Positions 38,361 to 48,146 of a stretch of DNA of 64,000 bases are shown here, piece after piece. A model generated the notes under the pieces. It was not told the origin of the DNA. It did no database searches and was given only the letters and a program-made list of their open reading frames with translations. Source of the DNA: Polynucleobacter arcticus (GTDB taxonomy: Bacteria; Pseudomonadota; Gammaproteobacteria; Burkholderiales; Burkholderiaceae); contig NZ_CP028940.1 of NCBI RefSeq assembly GCF_013307205.1, positions 413,787-477,786 on the forward strand, in the 5' to 3' direction. The position numbers and the translations under genes are program-made. Position 1 is the first letter of the stretch; every line of letters starts with the position of its first letter.

Positions 38361-40931
38361 TTGGAAATCACCCGTATTCGCATGTTGCGCGGCCCGAATT
38401 TATGGAGCCGCCATACCGCCTTAGAGGCCATTGTTTCCTGTGATGAATCTGAGCGCTCAATCGATTCGATTCCTCAATTTGAAAACAAAATTCGTGAACG
38501 CTTTCCGCAACTCGGGAGCATGCGTCGCAGTGGCCATAATGAAATGTTGTCTTTAGCGCATGCGTTAGAGTATGCTGCGCTGGGCCTTCAATCCCAAGCA
38601 GGCTGTCCAGTGACCTTTAGTCGCACAGTGCAAACCATTGAAGTGGGCGTCTATCAAGTAGTGGTGGAATACACCGAAGAAGTTGTAGGACGAATGGCCT
38701 TTGATTTTGCATTTGCACTGATTCAAGCGACCCTGAGTGATGTGCCATTTGATCTCGCCGCTGCCCTCTCAGAACTAGAAGCGTTGTATGAAGATGTTCG
38801 TTTAGGCCCAAGTACTGGTTCAATTGTGGATGCCGCTGTTCAAAGAAATATTCCCTATCGCCGCATGACTGAAGGCAGCATGGTGCAGTTTGGTTGGGGT
38901 AGCAAACAAAAGCGTATTCAAGCAGCTGAAACCAGTGACACTAGCGCTATTGCAGAGGCCATTGCCCAAGACAAAGAACTCACCAAGAATTTATTAACTG
39001 CAGCAGGCGTATCCGTTCCCATAGGTGACGTAGTGACCACTGCGGATGATGCCTGGCGCGCAGCTCAAAAAATTGGTGGGCCGATCGTTCTCAAACCCAA
39101 AGATGGCAACCAAGGCAAGGGTGTTGTTGCCAACATTCAGACTGAAGCCGAAGTACGCGCTGGATTTATCGTTACCCAAGCCTTTGGTCGTGAAACTATT
39201 GTTGAACGCTACCTGCCTGGGGCCGACTATCGCCTGCTAGTTGTGGGTAATCGCCTTTCAGCTGCCGCACGACGCGAGCCCGCCCAAGTAGTTGGTGATG
39301 GCAAGCTCAGTATCGCCGAGCTCGTTGAACTAGAAAATAAAAATCCATTGCGTGGTGATGGCCATGCAACCGCCTTAACCAAGATTCGTTTTGATGATAT
39401 TGCGCTTGCGCATTTAGCTAGTAGCGGCTTGAATCCGCAATATATTCCTAAAACGGGTGAGCGCATTCTCTTACGCAACAACGCAAACCTCAGTACTGGT
39501 GGTACAGCCACTGATGTTACAGATGATGTGCATCCTGATGTTGCTGCCAGTGCTATCGCTGCAGCACAAATGATTGGATTGGACATTGCTGGTGTTGATA
39601 TCTTATGTGAGGCGATCTATCAACCCTTAGAGACTCAGGGCGGTGGCATCGTTGAGGTGAACGCAGCACCTGGCTTACGCATGCATCTCAAGCCCTCTTA
39701 TGGCAAGAGTCGACCCGTTGGCGAAGATATCGTCAACATGATGTACCCCCTTGGCGAGGATGGCCGTATTCCAGTGGTAGCAGTGACGGGCACCAATGGC
39801 AAAACCACTACCGTTCGACTGATCTCCCACTTACTCAATGAGACTGGCCTACGTGTTGGTATGACCACTACGGATGGGGTCTACATCAATCACCGTCTCA
39901 TCGACTCTGGCGACTGTAGCGGCCCTAAGAGCGCTCGCAATGTGCTGATGCACCCCGATGTCGATGCGGCTGTTTTAGAGACCGCTCGTGGCGGCATGCT
40001 GCGCGAAGGTCTGGGCTTTGACCGCTGTGAAGTGGCTGTCGTTACCAATATTGGCGAAGGTGATCACTTAGGCCTGAACTACATTGCCAGCGTTGAAGAC
40101 TTAGCGATTCTGAAAAGGGTTGTGGTTCAAAATGTGGCGCCAACTGGTGCTGCAGTACTCAATGCCGCCGATCCAATTGTTGTCAAGATGGGCGATGTCT
40201 GTACTGGCAGAGTGATTTTCTTTGCACAAAATCAACATCACCCCGTAGTTGCAGCGCATCGCGCCAAGAATAAAAAGGTCATTTACTTTGACGGCACCTA
40301 TATTGTCTGCTCCAAAGGATCACGCGTACTTTTCCGCTTTCCAGTTAGCGAGATTCCATTCACCCAAAATGGTGTTTTAGGTTTCCAAGTCGAAAATGCG
40401 ATGGCTTCTATTGGCGCAGCCTGGGCTTTGGGCTTGGATGTAGACAAGATTGCACGTGGTCTTCACTCATTTGAGAGCTCCGCCAATGCTGTACCTGGAC
40501 GGTTTAATCAATTCCAGCATAAAGGCGCCACTGTGATTGCGGACTATGGCCATAATCCAGATGCTATGCGCGCTTTAGCCAGCGCAATTGAAGCTATGAA
40601 GCCCAAAAAGACTCACGTAGTCATTAGTGGCGCTGGTGATCGTCGCGATGAAGACATTCGCGACCTCACACGCATCTTAGGCAATAGCTTTGATAACGTA
40701 ATCCTGTATCAGGATCAATGTCAGCGTGGTCGTGAGGATGGCGAAGTCTTAAAGCTGCTGCAAGAAGGTTTAGTAGGTACAAGCAAAGCCAAGCAAGTAA
40801 AAGAAATTACTGGCGAATTCCTGGCTATTGATACTGCCCTCAATGACTTAGCTGCTGGTGATATCTGCCTTATTCTGATTGACCAAGTAGAAGAATCTTT
40901 GGTCTACCTTAAAGAGAAGGTTCAGCCTTAA
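38361..40931 (+). CDS. cphA: Cyanophycin synthetase, full length
   Basis: 856 residues starting at TTG 38361, immediately after the TAA of the upstream gene; AGGGG lies 5 bases before it. The N-terminal domain starts ITRIRMLRGPNLWS; the ATP-grasp domain (about 200-455) has VLKPKDGNQGKGV and VEVNAAPGLRMHLKP, and adds Asp to the chain end. The Mur-ligase domains have an intact P-loop GTNGKTTT (Lys481), NIGEGDHLGLNYI, and a complete C-terminal part (ADYGHNPDAMRAL, ISGAGDRRDEDIRD), and add Arg to the Asp side chain. The product is multi-L-arginyl-poly-L-aspartate, a nitrogen store made without ribosomes. No cyanophycinase gene is in the window. It ends at a terminator. Confidence 0.95.
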   Translation: MEITRIRMLRGPNLWSRHTALEAIVSCDESERSIDSIPQFENKIRERFPQLGSMRRSGHNEMLSLAHALEYAALGLQSQAGCPVTFSRTVQTIEVGVYQVVVEYTEEVVGRMAFDFAFALIQATLSDVPFDLAAALSELEALYEDVRLGPSTGSIVDAAVQRNIPYRRMTEGSMVQFGWGSKQKRIQAAETSDTSAIAEAIAQDKELTKNLLTAAGVSVPIGDVVTTADDAWRAAQKIGGPIVLKPKDGNQGKGVVANIQTEAEVRAGFIVTQAFGRETIVERYLPGADYRLLVVGNRLSAAARREPAQVVGDGKLSIAELVELENKNPLRGDGHATALTKIRFDDIALAHLASSGLNPQYIPKTGERILLRNNANLSTGGTATDVTDDVHPDVAASAIAAAQMIGLDIAGVDILCEAIYQPLETQGGGIVEVNAAPGLRMHLKPSYGKSRPVGEDIVNMMYPLGEDGRIPVVAVTGTNGKTTTVRLISHLLNETGLRVGMTTTDGVYINHRLIDSGDCSGPKSARNVLMHPDVDAAVLETARGGMLREGLGFDRCEVAVVTNIGEGDHLGLNYIASVEDLAILKRVVVQNVAPTGAAVLNAADPIVVKMGDVCTGRVIFFAQNQHHPVVAAHRAKNKKVIYFDGTYIVCSKGSRVLFRFPVSEIPFTQNGVLGFQVENAMASIGAAWALGLDVDKIARGLHSFESSANAVPGRFNQFQHKGATVIADYGHNPDAMRALASAIEAMKPKKTHVVISGAGDRRDEDIRDLTRILGNSFDNVILYQDQCQRGREDGEVLKLLQEGLVGTSKAKQVKEITGEFLAIDTALNDLAAGDICLILIDQVEESLVYLKEKVQP

Positions 40932-40958
40932 GAAATACTTTAGTTAATCCCTATAAGC

Positions 40959-40987
40959 AAAAAGCCCAATGACTGATTGGGCTTTTT
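40959..40987. terminator. Bidirectional terminator between cphA and fbp
   Basis: The stem AAAAAGCCCAAT/ATTGGGCTTTTT, loop GACTG, has an A-run on one side and a T-run on the other, so it can stop both the plus-strand cphA transcript and the minus-strand fbp transcript. It fills the gap between the two stop codons. Confidence 0.9.
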
Positions 40988-40989
40988 GC

Positions 40990-42012
40990 TTATGCTGAAG
41001 ATGAATCTTGAGAATGATAATGTTGCAAACGCTCAATTTCTTCTTTAGATCCCAGCATGACCGAAACGCGCTCATGGAGTTCAGTGGGAATCAAATCCAT
41101 AATTAGTTGATCACCGTTAGTCGAGGCACCACCAGCCTGCTCTACCAAGAAGCTCATGGGGTTTGCCTCATACATCAGGCGTAGCTTGCCCGGCTTGTGG
41201 GGCTCACGCTGATCCCATGGATACATAAAGATACCGCCGCGCGATAAGACGCGATGAACATCAGCAACCATCGATGCAATCCAGCGCATATTGAAATCTT
41301 TATCACGCTCGCCACTCACACCAGCTAAGCACTCATCTACATAGCGACGGACAGGTTCAGCCCAGTGACGCATATTAGACATGTTGATCGAAAACTCTTT
41401 GGTTGAGTGCGCAATCTCGACCGCATGCTTGATCAGGACGAACTCACCGCTCACTTTATTTAAGGTAAACATCACAACACCATCGCCCAGCGTTAAGGCC
41501 ATAGTCGTTTGCGGACCGTACACCACATAACCTGCAGCCGCTTGATGACGCCCTGATAGTAAGAAATCAGTAGTTTGTAATGGCGCCGCAGGATCTTGTT
41601 TGTGAAGCACAGAAAAAATTGTGCCGATGGATACGTTCACATCGATATTAGATGAGCCATCGAGCGGATCAAATAGCAATAGATAGTCACCAGTGCCCTG
41701 AACGGGGAGCGGCAATTCCATTTCTTCGGAGGCCAGGCCGGCTAGAGATTGGCAACCCTGTACACCTTCAATTAAGAGATCGTTGGCGATGACATCCAGC
41801 TTTTGCTGAACTTCACCCTGTACATTACCGGTGCCCGCAGAACCTAATAAGCCAATCAAGGCGCCCTGCGCCACTTCATGACTCAAAGTTGAGCATGTAT
41901 CAGCAACCGCCAATAAAAGCTCTTGTAGGCCAGCAGGAATAGTCTCACCCTTGATCTGGGTGGTTTCTAGATATTGCTTAAAATTCGTATTAAAAGTACT
42001 TGAAGCGGTCAA
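40990..42012 (-). CDS. fbp: Fructose-1,6-bisphosphatase class I
   Basis: 340 residues, class I signature throughout: [23 protein letters not shown] (metal-binding D-P-L-D-G), [26 protein letters not shown] and [21 protein letters not shown]. It removes the 1-phosphate from fructose bisphosphate, the gluconeogenic step needed when growing on organic acids, in keeping with the TTT and TRAP carboxylate importers nearby. It lies 63 bases downstream of pepN on the same strand. The start ATG at 42012 has an SD-like GGAG in CCTCCTTTT-complement. It is convergent with cphA. Confidence 0.95.
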   Translation of the reverse strand: MTASSTFNTNFKQYLETTQIKGETIPAGLQELLLAVADTCSTLSHEVAQGALIGLLGSAGTGNVQGEVQQKLDVIANDLLIEGVQGCQSLAGLASEEMELPLPVQGTGDYLLLFDPLDGSSNIDVNVSIGTIFSVLHKQDPAAPLQTTDFLLSGRHQAAAGYVVYGPQTTMALTLGDGVVMFTLNKVSGEFVLIKHAVEIAHSTKEFSINMSNMRHWAEPVRRYVDECLAGVSGERDKDFNMRWIASMVADVHRVLSRGGIFMYPWDQREPHKPGKLRLMYEANPMSFLVEQAGGASTNGDQLIMDLIPTELHERVSVMLGSKEEIERLQHYHSQDSSSA

Positions 42013-42075
42013 AAGGAGGATCTCCGTAATGGGTTTATTTCTGCATGGGGTCTATTTTGCCCTGATCTGAACCGA

Positions 42076-44685
42076 TTAATTCCCTAAAGCCTTAGAAACC
42101 ACCTCTTTGACATCAGCAGAGAGGGTTTCGCAATTATTTACCTGCTTTAGGGCTGACAGCATCTGATCTTGATAGGGCTTGGCAAACTGACGCCAACGAT
42201 CTAGACCTCTAGCCAAACGAGCGGCAACTTGGGGATTGATCGGATCTAAAGCAAGGACTGATTCAGCCCAAAATGCATAGCCACTTCCATCTACTTGATG
42301 AAAGCTCGCAGGGTTATTCATGCAAAACGCATGAATCACGCTGCGTACACGGTTGGGATTATTCATCTTAAAGGCTTCGTGCTCGCGCAAACGCTTTACA
42401 TCACTCAAGCTAGATTCGGCATTGGCAACTGGGGGACGACTTGATTGCAAGGCGAACCACTTATCGATTACCAAGGCATCATCGGCAAACCGGGTGTAGA
42501 AGTCCTCTAGGCAAGCAGCGGCTGATTTGGATCCATGAATAACTAAGGCGGCTAATGCAGCATATCGGTCAGTCATATTGTCGGCCTTCTGATATTGATT
42601 CACTGCCATCGGAGTCCAGATGATGGGGTCAGCATCGAGCAACATACTCAGGGCCAAGTTCTTCAAAGCACGCTTACCAGCACTTGCTGCATCAGGGTTA
42701 AATGGTCCCGGTGTTTGCATCTGCTGATATAAAGCAGCCCATTCGATGCGCAATTCAGTTGCAATGGCGTGACGGAAAGCTCGGCGAGCAGCGTAAATTT
42801 GCTGTGGATCAACGCTAGCGCACTGCTCATACAAATAAGTCTCTGCCGGCAAAGTCAGCGCCAAGTCCTTAAACGCAGGATCTAGATCAGGATCAGTCAA
42901 GAGATTGCGGTAGGCAGTAATTAATGCCGGATCAGGCAAGCGATTACCTAAGATCATTTGCATTGCCAGCTTCTGACCAGCCTCCCAACGATTAAAGGCA
43001 TCGTCATCGCTAGAGAACATCACTAGTAAGTCGGCTTCACTTTGATTAAAGTCTAAATGAATCGGGGCTGAAAAATTTCGATTGATGGATAACACGGGGC
43101 GGCTTGCTAGCTCATCAAAGGTCCAAGTTTGTTGCTGCTGGGTTAACTCCAACAAGGTCTCAACCTGATCATCTGCGTCTGTTAACAGACGCATCTTCAA
43201 TGGAATATGAAAGGTCTGACTATCTTTGCTCTCAGTATTGACTGAAAGGCTTTGGCTTAAGGTAATTTGATATTGTTTTTTACCTGCGTCATATGACTCT
43301 TCCACCTTGACATGAGGAGTGCCAGCTTGGCTATACCAATGCTTAAATTGAGAGAAATCACGGCTATTGGCGTCGGCCATAGCAGCTAAGAAATCATCAC
43401 AAGTCACTGCTTGACCATCATGGCGCAGGAAATAGAGATCCATCCCTTTACGGAAGCCCTCTACGCCCAATAAAGTTTGATACATGCGCACAACTTCAGC
43501 GCCTTTTTCATACACGGTCACGGTATAGAAATTATTAATCTCTTGATACTCGTCCGGACGAATTGGATGAGCCATCGGACCTGCATCTTCAGGAAACTGG
43601 AGTTGACGCAAGAGTCGTACATCTTCAATGCGCTTGACTGCCCTACCAGACTCACTACCCATTTGATCGGCAGAGAATTCTTGATCACGAAATACGGTTA
43701 AACCTTCCTTGAGCGAGAGCTGAAACCAATCTCGACAAGTTACTCGATTACCTGTCCAATTATGGAAGTACTCATGGGCGACCACACTTTCAATATTAGC
43801 GAAGTCGGCATCAGTAGCCGTTTCAGGCTGAGCGAGAACATACTTCGTGTTGAAAACATTCAGCCCTTTGTTTTCCATGGCACCCATATTGAAATCACCT
43901 ACCGCCACAATCATGAAGCGCTCGAGATCCAACTCAAGGCCATAACGCTTCTCATCCCAATGAATTGATGCAATCAACGAATCCATCGCATGACGCGTCT
44001 TCTTTAAATCATGCGGCTCAACCCAAATCTGCAACAACTTCTGAGCGCCACTGCTGGTAGTAATCGTTTCTTCGATACATTCCAGCTTGCCAGCAACCAA
44101 AGCAAATAAGTAAGATGGTTTTGGAAACGGATCCTCCCAAACAGCGCTATGCCAGCCATTTGATAACTTCTCATTACTAATGAGGTTACCGTTCGATAAC
44201 AAAACCGGGTATTCACTCTCCCGAGCGCGCAACGTGACGCGGTAACGCGCCATGACATCGGGCCGATCAAGGAAGTAGGTAATCTTTCTAAAGCCTTCAG
44301 CTTCACACTGGGTAAAAAAGTTACCATTCGAGACGTACAAACCCATGAGTGACGTATTTTTCTCGGGCACACAGACGCAGATAATTTCAACGATAAAAGC
44401 CTGCTTACCCTCATTGGGTAATGCATGAATTGTGAGCGTTTCAGGAGTAAGCTCAAACTGACGATGGGCCTCACCATTGATACGCAGACTCACAAACTCG
44501 AGTTCATATCCTTGCAATACCAGTGGCGCACCTGACTCATGGCCAGAGCCAGGCAGAACCTCTAACCGACTCTTCACAATCGTTCTGGCAGGATCTAAGG
44601 CAATATCCAGTTCCACCTGCGTAAAGGTGTAGTTAGGAGGGCGGTATTCGAGCCTACGAAAGCTCTGTGGAAGATCAGTTTTCAT
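42076..44685 (-). CDS. pepN: Aminopeptidase N (M1 family)
   Basis: About 869 residues from ATG 44685 (MKTDLPQSFRRLEYRPP); a TTG-started frame reaches 44712, but family members begin here. Motifs: GAMENKGLNVFNTKYVLA (exopeptidase G-x-M-E-N), HEYFHNWTGNRVTCRDWFQLSLKEG (zinc H-E-x-x-H...E) and VYEKGAEVVRMY (catalytic Tyr). It is a cytoplasmic zinc aminopeptidase with broad specificity. The N-terminal beta domain, thermolysin-like catalytic domain, small Ig-like domain and long helical C-terminal domain are all in place. It is followed by fbp, and lies 36 bases after a GDT1-type exporter. Confidence 0.95.
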   Translation of the reverse strand: MKTDLPQSFRRLEYRPPNYTFTQVELDIALDPARTIVKSRLEVLPGSGHESGAPLVLQGYELEFVSLRINGEAHRQFELTPETLTIHALPNEGKQAFIVEIICVCVPEKNTSLMGLYVSNGNFFTQCEAEGFRKITYFLDRPDVMARYRVTLRARESEYPVLLSNGNLISNEKLSNGWHSAVWEDPFPKPSYLFALVAGKLECIEETITTSSGAQKLLQIWVEPHDLKKTRHAMDSLIASIHWDEKRYGLELDLERFMIVAVGDFNMGAMENKGLNVFNTKYVLAQPETATDADFANIESVVAHEYFHNWTGNRVTCRDWFQLSLKEGLTVFRDQEFSADQMGSESGRAVKRIEDVRLLRQLQFPEDAGPMAHPIRPDEYQEINNFYTVTVYEKGAEVVRMYQTLLGVEGFRKGMDLYFLRHDGQAVTCDDFLAAMADANSRDFSQFKHWYSQAGTPHVKVEESYDAGKKQYQITLSQSLSVNTESKDSQTFHIPLKMRLLTDADDQVETLLELTQQQQTWTFDELASRPVLSINRNFSAPIHLDFNQSEADLLVMFSSDDDAFNRWEAGQKLAMQMILGNRLPDPALITAYRNLLTDPDLDPAFKDLALTLPAETYLYEQCASVDPQQIYAARRAFRHAIATELRIEWAALYQQMQTPGPFNPDAASAGKRALKNLALSMLLDADPIIWTPMAVNQYQKADNMTDRYAALAALVIHGSKSAAACLEDFYTRFADDALVIDKWFALQSSRPPVANAESSLSDVKRLREHEAFKMNNPNRVRSVIHAFCMNNPASFHQVDGSGYAFWAESVLALDPINPQVAARLARGLDRWRQFAKPYQDQMLSALKQVNNCETLSADVKEVVSKALGN

Positions 44686-44720
44686 AGGGACAATTTTAAG
44701 CCCCACAAGCAACTTTTACC

Positions 44721-45296
44721 TTAACCCCAAATGAGAGTGGCAATACCGATGGCGATGAAGGTGACGGCAGCGACAGCATGCACCCACTTAATAGGCATCC
44801 GTTGGGTAAATTTTTGCCCAATCCAAACCGCTGGAGCATTGGCTAGCATCATCCCTAAGGTAGTGCCAATAGTGACTGAAAGGACATCAGAATACTTCGC
44901 ACCAAGGGCGATCGTAGCAATCTGGGTCTTATCCCCCATCTCCGCTAAGAAAAAGAGTCCAACCGTCAATAGAAATACCTGAAGGGCACGATCAGCCACT
45001 TTAGACTCTGCAGCATCATCAATGTGATCCGGAACCAAAAGCCAGAGCCCAATACCTAAAAAGCTCAATCCCAAAATCCACTTTAATAGATCTGGGCTCA
45101 TAAAAGAAGTTAGCCAGTGACCCAAAAATGCAGCACAGGCATGATTTGCAATGGTGGCGATAAAAATACCGCCAATAATGGCCAAGGCTTGCTTGGGGTA
45201 GCGCGCAGCCAGCATGAGGGAAAGTAGTTGGGTTTTATCGCCCATCTCAGCTAAAGCGACTATGCCAGTAGAAAGTGCCAACGCAGATACATCCAT
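44721..45296 (-). CDS. TMEM165/GDT1 (UPF0016) family cation exporter, MneA-like
   Basis: 191 residues, six helices in two inverted halves, each with the signature E-x-G-D-K-(T/S)-Q: ALAEMGDKTQLLSLMLAARY near residue 15 and FLAEMGDKTQIATIALGAKY near 120. The acidic and Gln/Thr side chains form the cation pathway. Bacterial members such as MneA export Mn2+; Ca2+/H+ exchange is known in eukaryotic relatives. A Mn-sensing yybP-ykoY riboswitch often precedes these genes but is not present. Instead a 14-bp perfect hairpin lies 34 bases upstream. It comes after alanine dehydrogenase on the same strand and before pepN. Confidence 0.88.
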   Translation of the reverse strand: MDVSALALSTGIVALAEMGDKTQLLSLMLAARYPKQALAIIGGIFIATIANHACAAFLGHWLTSFMSPDLLKWILGLSFLGIGLWLLVPDHIDDAAESKVADRALQVFLLTVGLFFLAEMGDKTQIATIALGAKYSDVLSVTIGTTLGMMLANAPAVWIGQKFTQRMPIKWVHAVAAVTFIAIGIATLIWG

Positions 45297-45329
45297 TCCT
45301 CAAATGATAGAGGAAGATCTAGGAATCAC

Positions 45330-45367
45330 ATACTGAATGCATCAATTTAAATGGATGCATTCAGTAT
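45330..45367. repeat. Long perfect inverted repeat between ald and the GDT1-type gene
   Basis: Arms of 14 bp (ATACTGAATGCATC and its exact complement GATGCATTCAGTAT) flank a 10-base AT-rich loop. There is no T-run on either side, so it is not a simple intrinsic terminator. It lies 20 bases after the ald stop and 34 bases before the next start. Confidence 0.75.
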
Positions 45368-45387
45368 TGACAACTGAGATCACATGA

Positions 45388-46506
45388 CTAAACAGCCAAT
45401 AACTCTTCGGCAGACACAAAATCCACTTTCTGGGCCTTCGCCACAGGCTCAGATGTGAGATTGCCTTGATGCACACTCAAGCCATTTCGTAGATGATGGT
45501 CATGGGAGAGCGCCTTCACCATGCCTCGGTTTGCTAATGCCTCAATGAATGGATAGGTCGCATTCGTCAAAGCAAAAGTGGACGTCCGAGCAACAGCACC
45601 AGGCATATTCGCAACGCAGTAGTGCAGCACTCCGTCCACGATAAAGGTAGGATCTGCATGTGTAGTAGGTTTGGAGGTTTCAAAACAACCACCTTGATCA
45701 ATTGCGACGTCCACTACTACTGCGCCCACCTTCATCTTGCGTACCATCTCTTTGGTAACGAGTTTTGGGGCTGCGGCTCCAGGCAATAGCACTGCTCCAA
45801 TGACCACATCTGCTTCGCATACCTCTAGTTCAACTAAAAGTGGATCCGCATAGAAAGTTCTCACGCGATTGCCATACAACAGATCAATTTGCCTCAAGCA
45901 ATCAATATTGCGATCAAAGATACAGACATCTGCACCCATACCAACCGCCATTTGCAAAGCATTTCGACCGACAACACCAGCGCCTAATATCACTACCTTT
46001 GCTGGCGCTACCCCAGGCACCCCTGCCATCAAGATACCCAATCCTCCATGCGTCTTCTCAAGATGCGAAGCGGCTGCTTGAATCGACATCCTGCCAGCGA
46101 CCTCGCTCATTGGAGCTAAGAGAGGTAGAGCACCATTCACTGAGGTCACCGTCTCGTAAGCAATGCAGCTTGCACCTGAGGCTAGTAAAGCTTTAGTTTG
46201 CTGCGGATCTGGCGCTAGATGCAAGTACGTAAAGAGAATTTGATCCTCACGCAACATAGCGCATTCCTGTGCCTGCGGCTCCTTTACTTTCACTATCATC
46301 TCAGCCTTGGCAAAGACTTCAGCAGCGCTATTAATTAGAGTAGCGCCAGCCAAGCGATAGGACTCATCAGTCAAGCCGATCTGCTCCCCAGCCCCACGTT
46401 GCAGTAAAACGGAGTGACCTTGCTTGCACAAGCCCCTCACATTACCTGGGGTTAAGCCCACACGAAATTCATTATTTTTTACTTCCTGAGGTACGCCAAT
46501 AATCAT
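45388..46506 (-). CDS. ald: Alanine dehydrogenase
   Basis: 372 residues from ATG 46506 (MIIGVPQEVKNNEFRVGLTPG), with AAGGAG six bases upstream; the longer frame to 46560 overlaps the permease and is not used. The N-terminal alanine dehydrogenase/transhydrogenase catalytic domain and the NAD-binding VVILGAGVVGRNALQMAVGMGADVCIFDRN are clear, with HDHHL...G near the end. It deaminates L-alanine to pyruvate and ammonia, or the reverse. The permease gene upstream ends 10 bases before the start, so import and breakdown of alanine (or a similar amino acid) form one operon. Lrp-type regulators often control such units; none is visible here. Confidence 0.95.
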   Translation of the reverse strand: MIIGVPQEVKNNEFRVGLTPGNVRGLCKQGHSVLLQRGAGEQIGLTDESYRLAGATLINSAAEVFAKAEMIVKVKEPQAQECAMLREDQILFTYLHLAPDPQQTKALLASGASCIAYETVTSVNGALPLLAPMSEVAGRMSIQAAASHLEKTHGGLGILMAGVPGVAPAKVVILGAGVVGRNALQMAVGMGADVCIFDRNIDCLRQIDLLYGNRVRTFYADPLLVELEVCEADVVIGAVLLPGAAAPKLVTKEMVRKMKVGAVVVDVAIDQGGCFETSKPTTHADPTFIVDGVLHYCVANMPGAVARTSTFALTNATYPFIEALANRGMVKALSHDHHLRNGLSVHQGNLTSEPVAKAQKVDFVSAEELLAV

Positions 46507-46516
46507 GTATGTCTCC

Positions 46517-47899
46517 TTATTTGAATTCACGACTCTGTTTTGTTTTGCGATGCAAGCCAACGATGTAGAACATGGCGAGATACACAGCTAATAAACACGG
46601 ACCTAAGACCAAGGCAATCCGCGCATCCTCATGAAAGCCCATCAACACCACTACCAAGGCAATAAATGCCAATGCGAACCACGAGGAATAGGGCCACCAG
46701 GGTGTACGGTATGCCAACTCGGCAGCCTGCACTTTAGTAAGAGAGCGACGAAATTGAATTTGCGTTATTAAGATGGCAATCCACACCATCAATCCAACAA
46801 AAGTCACTGCGGCCATGATGTATTGAAATGCCTTATCTGGAACGAAGTAGTTGAGCACTACTCCAGTCATACAAACAGCTACAGTTGCCATCACTGCGCG
46901 ATGTGGAACGCCATACTTTGATAGCTTGGCAAATGGAGATGGAGCATAGCCATTGACTGAGAGTGCGTACAACAGTCGCCCACCACTAAAGATGCCAGCG
47001 TTACATGACGACAGGGCCGCAGTAATCACCACAAAATTGATAATCCCAGCAGCTTCACGTAAACCGATACGTTCAAACATCACTACAAATGGACTGCCTT
47101 GTTGACCCACTTCATTCCAAGGGAAGATCGCTAGGATGACAAAAATAGCCCCCATGTAAAAAATCAAGATGCGCCATGCCAATGAATCAATTGCCATCGG
47201 AATGGTTTTGCGTGGATTCTCTGCCTCACCAGCAGATAAACCAATCATCTCAATGCCAACATAGGCAAATAAGACCATCTGCAAAGAAAGTAACATTCCA
47301 CTAATGCCATTAGGGAAGAAGCCACCGTGCTGCCATAAGTTACCGAGTCCAATTGGATTCCAGTCATTGGTAAAGCCAAAGAAAATGACTGAGCCACCCA
47401 ATGCGATCATGGCAACAATAGCGACTACCTTGATTAAGGAAAACCAAAACTCAAACTCACCAAATACTTTGACCGCAATGAGATTGATCAAACCCATCAT
47501 CACGATAGAAGATAAGGCCCAAATCCACTGAGGCGTCTCAGGAAACCAAATGCCCATATAAATACCGACTGCAGTCACTTCGGCTATGCCGACAACGATC
47601 CAGTAGGTCCAATAACCCCAACCCACCATGTATCCCGCAAGCGGACCAACATAGGTATTGGCATAAGCTGCAAATGAGCCAGCAACCGGTTCGTGTACAG
47701 CCATCTCTCCCAAAGTACGCAGCACAATAAAGGCAACGATTCCGGCAAGCAGGTATCCCAGCAATATTGAAGGTCCTGCGATTTGGATCGCGCTTGCCGA
47801 GCCCAGAAATAATCCAACGCCGATAGTAGATCCCAAAGCCATGAGGCGAATATGCCGAACTTTGAGATGGCGCTGTAAACCTGTTTGTTCAGTCTGCAA
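46517..47899 (-). CDS. Amino acid permease (APC family)
   Basis: About 460 residues if started at TTG 47899, which has an AGGAGG SD seven bases upstream (complement of 47907-47912), the best in the window. An upstream non-ATG start would include an unrelated Arg/Gln-rich leader. The product begins QTEQTGLQRHLKVRHIRLMALGSTIGVGLFLGSA, the standard N-terminus of AAT-type transporters, with twelve helices. The consensus GEMAVHEPVAGSFAAYANTYVGPLAGYMVGWGYWTYW and AGEAENPRKTIPMAI are present. The family includes ProY, CycA, AroP and AnsP. As it is followed at once by alanine dehydrogenase, alanine or a close analogue is the likely substrate. Confidence 0.9.
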   Translation of the reverse strand: MQTEQTGLQRHLKVRHIRLMALGSTIGVGLFLGSASAIQIAGPSILLGYLLAGIVAFIVLRTLGEMAVHEPVAGSFAAYANTYVGPLAGYMVGWGYWTYWIVVGIAEVTAVGIYMGIWFPETPQWIWALSSIVMMGLINLIAVKVFGEFEFWFSLIKVVAIVAMIALGGSVIFFGFTNDWNPIGLGNLWQHGGFFPNGISGMLLSLQMVLFAYVGIEMIGLSAGEAENPRKTIPMAIDSLAWRILIFYMGAIFVILAIFPWNEVGQQGSPFVVMFERIGLREAAGIINFVVITAALSSCNAGIFSGGRLLYALSVNGYAPSPFAKLSKYGVPHRAVMATVAVCMTGVVLNYFVPDKAFQYIMAAVTFVGLMVWIAILITQIQFRRSLTKVQAAELAYRTPWWPYSSWFALAFIALVVVLMGFHEDARIALVLGPCLLAVYLAMFYIVGLHRKTKQSREFK

Positions 47900-48146
47900 A
47901 AGAGACCTCCTTTCGATTTGTCGTTGGCAACTCACCAACGAGGCAAAGTCTAGGGAGGACTGCGTTTCAAGACTAGGGGCTAAAAATACCCAAAGTAATT
48001 AAACAAATAAATATGACGCGTGCAAAAAGGGTTTGGCTTGATTGCTGCAAGCCTCATGAGAAATGACTAAATTTGGGATGACAACAAAATCCGTAATTTC
48101 CTACAGGGATTCCCCTGAGAAATTAATTGATTAATCTATAACTTAA

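Noticed and set aside
42076..44712. Upstream TTG start for pepN
   Set aside because: It would add LVGLKIVP residues not seen in the family; ATG 44685 fits.
45297..45387. yybP-ykoY manganese riboswitch before the GDT1-type gene
   Set aside because: The gap is only about 90 bases and contains a simple hairpin without the conserved internal loops.
47940..48146. Possible small gene between the permease and tcdA
   Set aside because: Only very short frames without SD sites; nothing supportable.
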